A stretch of 52,837 nt of DNA, from contig CAUJJC010000168.1 in the NCBI GenBank assembly GCA_963204975.1, positions 1 to 52,837 of the forward strand, in the 5' to 3' direction. Shown one piece after another: positions 47,853-52,837 of this stretch (position 1 is its first letter; the number at the start of each line of letters is the position of its first letter). Under the pieces are notes generated by a model that was not told where the DNA came from, did no database searches, and worked only from the letters and a program-made list of their open reading frames with translations. The position numbers were made by a program, and so were the translations under genes. The DNA is from Verrucomicrobiota bacterium. Its GTDB lineage: Bacteria > Verrucomicrobiota > Verrucomicrobiia > Verrucomicrobiales > Verrucomicrobiaceae.

Positions 47853-48913
47853 ATGAGCTTATTGCTATCGACCTGTTTAGCGGATGCGGCGGACTCACCG
47901 AGGGTTTGAAGCAGGCGGGGTTCAATGTCATCGTCGGTGCTGAGATTCGGCCTGAAGCTCGGAAGGCATATCTTGCCAATCACCCAGGCGTTCATCTTTT
48001 TGAGGACGTTCGAGGAGTCACTCGCAAGTCGATTGGAAAGAATATCCAACTCAAAAAAGGTCAGCTCGATTTGCTGGCGGCCTGTCCACCGTGTCAGGGA
48101 TTTTCGACACTGAGAACGAACAATCACCTCAAGCCTGCAACAGATGTTCGCAACAGGCTCATTTTTCAGGTCTCGCGATTGGCAAAGGAGCTATTACCAA
48201 AAGCAATTCTGGTCGAAAATGTTCCTGGCCTTCTTAATGACCGACGAATCACTCGGTTCAAGGCGCAACTGAAAGCTCTTGGCTACTCAACCAACAAAGC
48301 TGTGCTTGATGAGGCCGACTTTGGAGTCCCCCAGCGACGCAAACGAATGATCTTCATCGCGATTCGTGGTGACACTACTCCCGAAATTCCCAAGGCGACG
48401 GTGTCGAAGCCGGTAACGGTTCGTGATGCCATCGAGCACCTCCCATCGAGTTCTGACGAATCCTCACCAATTCTTCATAGGATGCGGCAACGCTTTTCTT
48501 CCAAAGTTCAGGAACGCATAGAGCGCATTCCCAAGAATGGAGGCAGTCGCCGCCATCTCGGCCCCAATGATCAACTCGAATGCCACAAGAGACAGGCCGG
48601 CTTCAACGATGTGTATGGCAGACTTAGCTGGGACAAAGTTTCCGTTACGATTACCCGGTCTTGTCACAATCCTTCGAAGGGACGTTATTTGCATCCTGAA
48701 GAAAATAGAGCCCTGACATTGTATGAAGCATTGTTACTCCAGGGTTTTCCAAGCAACTATAAACTGCCTACTGATGGTGGAATTGAGAAGACCGCTTCTC
48801 TAATCGGTGAAGCATTCCCTCCGCCATTTGCGCTTGGGCAGGCAGCACACATTCGCAGCATCCTTGAATCCCAAAGAGCCAGTAAAAGGCTCGCATTTAA
48901 ACTGAAGCGATAA
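47849..48913 (+). CDS. C5-cytosine DNA methyltransferase
   Basis: The 354-residue protein has the ordered motifs of the Dcm family: I (DLFSGCGGLTEG), IV (ACPPCQGFS with the nucleophilic Cys), VI (VENVPGLL), VIII (DFGVPQRRKRMIF) and X (GEAFPPPFALGQA). It transfers a methyl group from S-adenosylmethionine to cytosine in a target set by the region between VIII and IX (roughly residues 180-265). The target sequence cannot be read from the sequence. No endonuclease, Vsr-like repair nuclease or helicase lies beside it. The gene is coupled to the receiver-protein gene. GC is low like the rest of the module. Confidence 0.93.
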   Translation: MNELIAIDLFSGCGGLTEGLKQAGFNVIVGAEIRPEARKAYLANHPGVHLFEDVRGVTRKSIGKNIQLKKGQLDLLAACPPCQGFSTLRTNNHLKPATDVRNRLIFQVSRLAKELLPKAILVENVPGLLNDRRITRFKAQLKALGYSTNKAVLDEADFGVPQRRKRMIFIAIRGDTTPEIPKATVSKPVTVRDAIEHLPSSSDESSPILHRMRQRFSSKVQERIERIPKNGGSRRHLGPNDQLECHKRQAGFNDVYGRLSWDKVSVTITRSCHNPSKGRYLHPEENRALTLYEALLLQGFPSNYKLPTDGGIEKTASLIGEAFPPPFALGQAAHIRSILESQRASKRLAFKLKR

Positions 48914-49208
48914 CTATCGCTGTCCTCAGACCTTACCCATCCACTTCGGCCAGGCTTAGCAACTTTGTTGCATTCTCGACGACGCCGGAACCGTCTGCCA
49001 ACACAACTACCAATGCTTCAGCAGTTGATTGACAATACTACCGGCAATCAAGCCGACCCCCCACCACAAAAACCGCACCACTGAACGCATCGACGACATC
49101 TGACGGAAGTGTTTCATGCAATTCGATGCCGGGTGGCACGGAAAGTTCTAGCGAGGGTGGTCTGGCGCGGGATGTCCTCCGGGCGTCGGGTTGGGATTCT
49201 TCATTGGA
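48914..49208. other. Intergenic region, nothing recognised
   Basis: Between the methyltransferase gene and the transporter gene I see no open frame of note, no tRNA, no direct repeat pair that would mark an attachment site and no strong terminator. It marks the change back to high-GC sequence. Confidence 0.4.
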
Positions 49209-50870
49209 ATGTTCGCATCATCTTCGGTCAGCACAGCTTCGTCTTTGATCCTTCTGTCTTCGGTGGCAGCGGGCGGGCTGGCGTTGGGGGCGGTGAAGGT
49301 GCGGGGTGTAGGGCTGGGGTCGGCGGGGGTGCTGTTCGTGGGGTTGATCGTGGGCAGCCTGGGGTTTGGGCTGGATCATGCGGTGCTGGAGTTTCTGCGG
49401 GAGTTTGGGTTGATGCTGTTCGTGTTCACGATGGGCTTGCAGTTGGGGCCGGGATTCTTCGCGTCGCTGCGCAAGGCGGGCATCCGGCTGAATGCGTTTG
49501 CGGCGGCGATCGTGGTGGCGGGTTTCCTTTGCACCTGGGGTTGTGCGGTGATGTTCGCGATTCCGGCGGGGGCAAGGCTGGGTCTGTTCTCGGGGGCGAC
49601 GACGAACACGCCCTCGCTTGGCGCGGCGCAGCAGGCGATGCTGAGCGTGGGTGCGGGGGCAGATCAGATGGCGCTGCCGGCGCTGGCCTACTCGGCGGCG
49701 TATCCGGTGGGCATCATCGGGATCATCGCCACGCTGCTGCTGCTGCGGAAGATCTTCCGCATTGATGTCGAGTCGGAGACGAAGGAGTTCGAGGTGGCTC
49801 AGCGGCAGGGCATTGAACCGCTGCAACGCCTCAATGTGATCGTGGAGAACGCGAATCTCGATGGGCTGGCGATCCGGCAATTGCCCGGGCGACGGGAGAC
49901 GGGGGTGATGGTGTCGCGATTGCAAAAGGCTGGAGCGAGCGAGGTGGCGACGGCGACGGAGGACTCGATCATCCATGTGGGCGACCATCTGCTGCTCGTG
50001 GGCACGGCGGCGAATGTGGAGAGCTTTCAGCGCATTGTGGGAAGCCACAGCCGGCTGGACCTCATGAAAGCGCCGGGGGCAGTGTCGTTTCGTCGCGTGG
50101 TGGTGACGAACAAGTCGATGCTGGGCAAAACATTGGCCGAGCTGGGTCTGGATCATCTCTACAGCGTGACGATCACGCGCATCGTTCGCGCGGGCATCGA
50201 GATGACGGCGGTGCCGGATGTGCGGCTACAGTTTGGCGACTTCCTGCATGTGGTCGGCGATCAAAATGGACTCGACCAGGCGTCGAAGATGCTGGGCGAT
50301 TCGTTGAAGGCGCTGAATACCACGCAGTTCGTGCCCATCTTCGTGGGGCTGGCGCTGGGCGTGCTGCTGGGGATGCTGCCGATCAATGTTCCAGGCCTCT
50401 CCAGCCCGCTCAAGCTCGGCCTTGCCGGAGGTCCGCTGGTGGCGGCGATCCTGCTCAGCCGACTGGGCAAGGTGGGGCCGCTCGTCTGGCACATGCCCGC
50501 GAATACGAACCTCGCCTTCCGCGAGCTGGGCATCTCGCTGTTCCTCGCGTGCGTGGGGCTGAGCGCGGGGCCGAAATTCTTCGCCACGGTGATGAGTCAC
50601 GATGGTCTGATCTGGGCCGCATCGGCGGTGATCGTGGTGATGGTGCCGCTGATGATCGCGGGGATCATCGGCCGGGTTTGGCTGAAGATGAATTTTCTGG
50701 AACTCTGCGGTCTGCTCACCGGCAGCATGACGGACCCGCCCGCACTTGCATTTGCCAACAGTCTGGCCAAGTCAGACGCGCCCTCCGTGGCCTACGCGAC
50801 GGTTTACCCGCTCACGATGCTCTGCCGCATTCTCATCGCGCAGGTCATGGTGCTTCTCTTCTTTCACTAG
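49209..50870 (+). CDS. AspT/YidE-family transporter
   Basis: The product is about 553 residues. It has the duplicated layout of the aspartate:alanine exchanger family: about five membrane helices (including SGATTNTPSLGAAQQAM), a cytoplasmic region with two RCK/TrkA-C-like domains (about 200-375), and a second helix bundle with GSMTDPPALAFAN. Family members exchange or export small carboxylates; the substrate cannot be set from sequence. The ATG at 49209 is preferred over a TTG at 49191, since homologues start at the first hydrophobic segment. It is followed 18 bp later by the phosphofructokinase gene on the same strand. Confidence 0.87.
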   Translation: MFASSSVSTASSLILLSSVAAGGLALGAVKVRGVGLGSAGVLFVGLIVGSLGFGLDHAVLEFLREFGLMLFVFTMGLQLGPGFFASLRKAGIRLNAFAAAIVVAGFLCTWGCAVMFAIPAGARLGLFSGATTNTPSLGAAQQAMLSVGAGADQMALPALAYSAAYPVGIIGIIATLLLLRKIFRIDVESETKEFEVAQRQGIEPLQRLNVIVENANLDGLAIRQLPGRRETGVMVSRLQKAGASEVATATEDSIIHVGDHLLLVGTAANVESFQRIVGSHSRLDLMKAPGAVSFRRVVVTNKSMLGKTLAELGLDHLYSVTITRIVRAGIEMTAVPDVRLQFGDFLHVVGDQNGLDQASKMLGDSLKALNTTQFVPIFVGLALGVLLGMLPINVPGLSSPLKLGLAGGPLVAAILLSRLGKVGPLVWHMPANTNLAFRELGISLFLACVGLSAGPKFFATVMSHDGLIWAASAVIVVMVPLMIAGIIGRVWLKMNFLELCGLLTGSMTDPPALAFANSLAKSDAPSVAYATVYPLTMLCRILIAQVMVLLFFH

Positions 50871-50888
50871 CTCATCCCCTCCCCTCTC

Positions 50889-52274
50889 ATGAAACGCATT
50901 GGTATTCTCACCGCTGGTGGCGACACCCCGGCCCTCAACGCCACGATCTACGGCGCGGTCACACGCGCGAGCCAGATGAAGGTGGAAGTCGTGGGCCTGA
51001 TCAAGGGCTTCAACTGCCTCTTCAATCCCCGCGTGCCGCATGTGCTGCTCAACCCGCTGCACCAGACCATCCCGGAGCTGGACCCCACCCTCGGTGGAAC
51101 GCTGCTCGGATCGTCCCGCGACTTCGTCGATCCCGAGAAAAAGGAAGACCTCGACATGGTGGTGCATCGCCTCAAGCGGCTCGGCATTGAGGGTCTCGTG
51201 TGCATCGGTGGCGATGGCACGCTCAACGGTTTGCAACCTCTCGCCGAGCGCCTGCCCACCGTGCTTGCCCCGAAGACTATCGACAACGACCTGGGCCTGA
51301 ACTACCCGAACGAACCCGATGAATTCCTCCGCGTGCCCGACCCATCGGCGAAGTGCGGCTACCACTACCAGCGGGCCGAGTCGCGCTCCGTCTTCGCCCT
51401 CGATCAGATGGTGAACTACGTGACGCCCGGCTACGCCACCGCCGTGTATGTCTCCGCCAGCGCCATCGAACGTGTGCGCACCACCGCCGAAAGCCATCGC
51501 CGCATCGCCATTGTGGAAGTGATGGGCCGCCACTCTGGCTACATCGCCCTCGGCTCTGCCTACGGTCGGCCCGACATCATCCTGGTCCCCGAGGTCGCCG
51601 TCGATGTGGAGATGGTCGCCGAGCGAGTGAAGCAGATCTACGACTTGCAGAAGAGCGTCATGATCGTCTGCGGCGAAGGCATCATCGACAAGGACGGCAA
51701 CGAACTCGGTGCCAGCGGAGGCAAGGACCCCGCAGGCAATCATCAGCTCAGCGGTGCCGCCGAAGCCCTGCGCTCCGCTTTGATCAGCCTGATCGGCGAC
51801 GCCTACTTCCGCAACTACCGCCGCGGCGAGTCCGCGAAGGAGGCGATCTTCACCCGCAAGGTCGGCCATACGCAACGCGGCGGACGTCCCGTCTTGTTTG
51901 ATCGCTTCTGCGCCTCGCAGCTCGGAGCCAAGGCCGTCGATATGCTGCTGGAAGGCCGGAACAACGCCACCTCTATCATCCAATACAATGCCACCGAAGG
52001 CTTCCATGTGGAGGGCTTTGACGCCAATCACCTGCGTGATCGCTGGGGCCTCATCCACGCGCGGCACATGCACCCCGAGTTCTACGATGCCCGTCTCATG
52101 AAGCCCTCGCGCATGGGCATCGACTACCTCATGCCCATCTTCTCCAACGCCATCGGCAACGACGACATGGAGCACATCCGCAACACCCTCTTCGCCCCCG
52201 GCAACCTCCTGCGCCCCTACCACTCGATCAATACCGACGTGAACAAGCGCATCCGGTATCTGATGGAGGAGTAG
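50889..52274 (+). CDS. 6-phosphofructokinase, G/K-signature type
   Basis: The 461-residue protein has the PFK nucleotide-binding start GILTAGGDTPALNA, GGDGTLNG at 107-114 and APKTIDNDLG at 127-136 with the catalytic Asp in TIDND. By the usual 104/124 rule (E. coli numbering), Gly after GGD favours ATP and Lys before TIDND is common in PPi-dependent enzymes. A Gly-Lys combination is known in ATP-using relatives such as trypanosomatid PFK. It phosphorylates fructose-6-phosphate in glycolysis. The product is longer than E. coli PfkA (about 320 residues). The 3' end overlaps the convergent PEP-CTERM gene by 47 bp. Confidence 0.93.
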   Translation: MKRIGILTAGGDTPALNATIYGAVTRASQMKVEVVGLIKGFNCLFNPRVPHVLLNPLHQTIPELDPTLGGTLLGSSRDFVDPEKKEDLDMVVHRLKRLGIEGLVCIGGDGTLNGLQPLAERLPTVLAPKTIDNDLGLNYPNEPDEFLRVPDPSAKCGYHYQRAESRSVFALDQMVNYVTPGYATAVYVSASAIERVRTTAESHRRIAIVEVMGRHSGYIALGSAYGRPDIILVPEVAVDVEMVAERVKQIYDLQKSVMIVCGEGIIDKDGNELGASGGKDPAGNHQLSGAAEALRSALISLIGDAYFRNYRRGESAKEAIFTRKVGHTQRGGRPVLFDRFCASQLGAKAVDMLLEGRNNATSIIQYNATEGFHVEGFDANHLRDRWGLIHARHMHPEFYDARLMKPSRMGIDYLMPIFSNAIGNDDMEHIRNTLFAPGNLLRPYHSINTDVNKRIRYLMEE

Positions 52275-52837
52275 GCAGACGAGTTCGGCAGGAAAGCACA
52301 GGCCTAACGGCGAGCGACAGCAGGCCTGCCGCCTCCCTTCGGCTGATGGAAACGGGACGCCGACGGCGCAGGAGCAGCGCCAGGGAACCGGCCAGCACCA
52401 GTCCCGCACGCTGCGGTTCCGGCACCACGGCAGGCGTGAGGATCGGCGTGTTGGGTGTCGTCTCCCACGCATAGCCCTGGACAAAGGCACCCGCATTCGA
52501 CTGCACCCGCACTTCCACCCACCCATAGTGCCATCCATCCTCCTTCATGAATCGCACGCCAAGGTAATCCACGAGGTAATCCCAATAAGGGTCGTCGAAG
52601 TCCTGCCACAGGCCGTAGCAACCGATGCTATTGCATCCAAGGAATCCAGTGCTAGCCGAATTGTAATTCCAGCCACCAAATGTCGCTGGAACAGCTGAGA
52701 TTGAAACGTCATAACCCATCCGAACAGCCAACGCTCCGGGATTGGGAGGAGATTCGGGAATAGCTTGTAACTCTACCGTGGATTGTGCGCTCCGCACTGC
52801 AGCATAGGCTGATTCATCACCAACAAAATTAAGTTCG
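52228..52837 (-). CDS. PEP-CTERM-type secreted protein (5' end outside window)
   Basis: The frame stays open to the window end, so the true start lies beyond. The visible part reads GLWQDFDDPYWDYLVDYLGVRF, WHYGWVEVRV and then a PEP-CTERM sorting tail, VVPEPQRAGLVLAGSLALLLRRRR. Such proteins are exported and processed by an exosortase system. After the arginine cluster the frame continues for 41 unusual residues (VSISRREAAG onward) and runs 47 bp into the phosphofructokinase gene, whereas most PEP-CTERM proteins end within a few residues of the arginines. A frameshift or misread of one base near the tail would give an earlier stop. Function unknown. Confidence 0.7.
   Translation of the reverse strand, partial: ELNFVGDESAYAAVRSAQSTVELQAIPESPPNPGALAVRMGYDVSISAVPATFGGWNYNSASTGFLGCNSIGCYGLWQDFDDPYWDYLVDYLGVRFMKEDGWHYGWVEVRVQSNAGAFVQGYAWETTPNTPILTPAVVPEPQRAGLVLAGSLALLLRRRRPVSISRREAAGLLSLAVRPVLSCRTRLPTPPSDTGCACSRRY

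Noticed and set aside
48914-49208. Search for attachment-site repeats bounding the low-GC module
   Set aside because: No direct repeat shared with the left flank (42281-42469) was seen and no integrase is present, so no mobile-element boundary is claimed.
50772-52538. 588-residue frame on the - strand opposite phosphofructokinase
   Set aside because: It is antisense to a strongly conserved PFK and spans three genes' boundaries, so it is a GC-driven shadow.

Overview
The window looks like a chromosomal segment of a Verrucomicrobiota bacterium (a Prosthecobacter/Verrucomicrobium-like member is my inference). The pointers are a PSD1/planctomycete-cytochrome-C protein with a DUF1501 partner, many secreted sialidase, SGNH and beta-helix enzymes, a delta-60-repeat surface protein, a PEP-CTERM protein and generally high GC. 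No rRNA, tRNA, CRISPR array or transposase was recognised.

Layout. 1-20.6 kb is a polymer-degradation locus. A leftward four-gene operon (5618 to 1) encodes an M14-like/alpha-beta hydrolase fusion, a five-bladed-propeller glycosidase-like protein, a sialate-O-acetylesterase-like SGNH protein and a sialidase. Divergent from it runs PSD1 - truD - DUF1501. A second leftward operon of seven tightly packed genes (17299 to 11052) encodes a sialidase, an SGNH esterase, an HpcH/HpaI aldolase, an aldo/keto reductase, a PhyH dioxygenase, a DUF1905 protein and a beta-helix protein. It diverges from a GntR-LacI hybrid regulator that probably controls it. An M20 peptidase, an L-Ala-D/L-Glu-type epimerase and a PrxQ/Bcp peroxiredoxin follow.

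21-33 kb is housekeeping: a PgsA-like CDP-alcohol phosphotransferase, Der GTPase, GAPDH, a 2-Cys peroxiredoxin, a polytopic membrane protein and an LpxL-WaaF-type fusion. Inserted among these is an uncharacterised pair of ATPases (23359-27331), the second of which is RuvB-like with a novel N-terminal half. 33-42 kb holds two small lipoproteins (one with an EF-hand), a 1383-residue delta-60/Ig-like surface protein, a spermidine-synthase-like methyltransferase, alpha-glucan phosphorylase and a truncated haemoglobin.

42.4-48.9 kb is an accessory island of visibly lower GC. A VapBC-like toxin-antitoxin pair is followed by three overlapping genes: a large protein with two GHKL ATPase domains (one MORC/Hsp90-like, one histidine-kinase-like with a candidate phospho-acceptor His), a receiver-domain protein with an intact acidic pocket and an unknown C-terminal region, and a C5-cytosine DNA methyltransferase. 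There is no adjacent restriction nuclease. This is the best candidate for an undescribed phosphorelay-controlled epigenetic or defence system.

49-52.8 kb returns to high GC, with an AspT/YidE-type transporter, a phosphofructokinase with an unusual G/K active-site signature, and a PEP-CTERM protein cut by the window edge.
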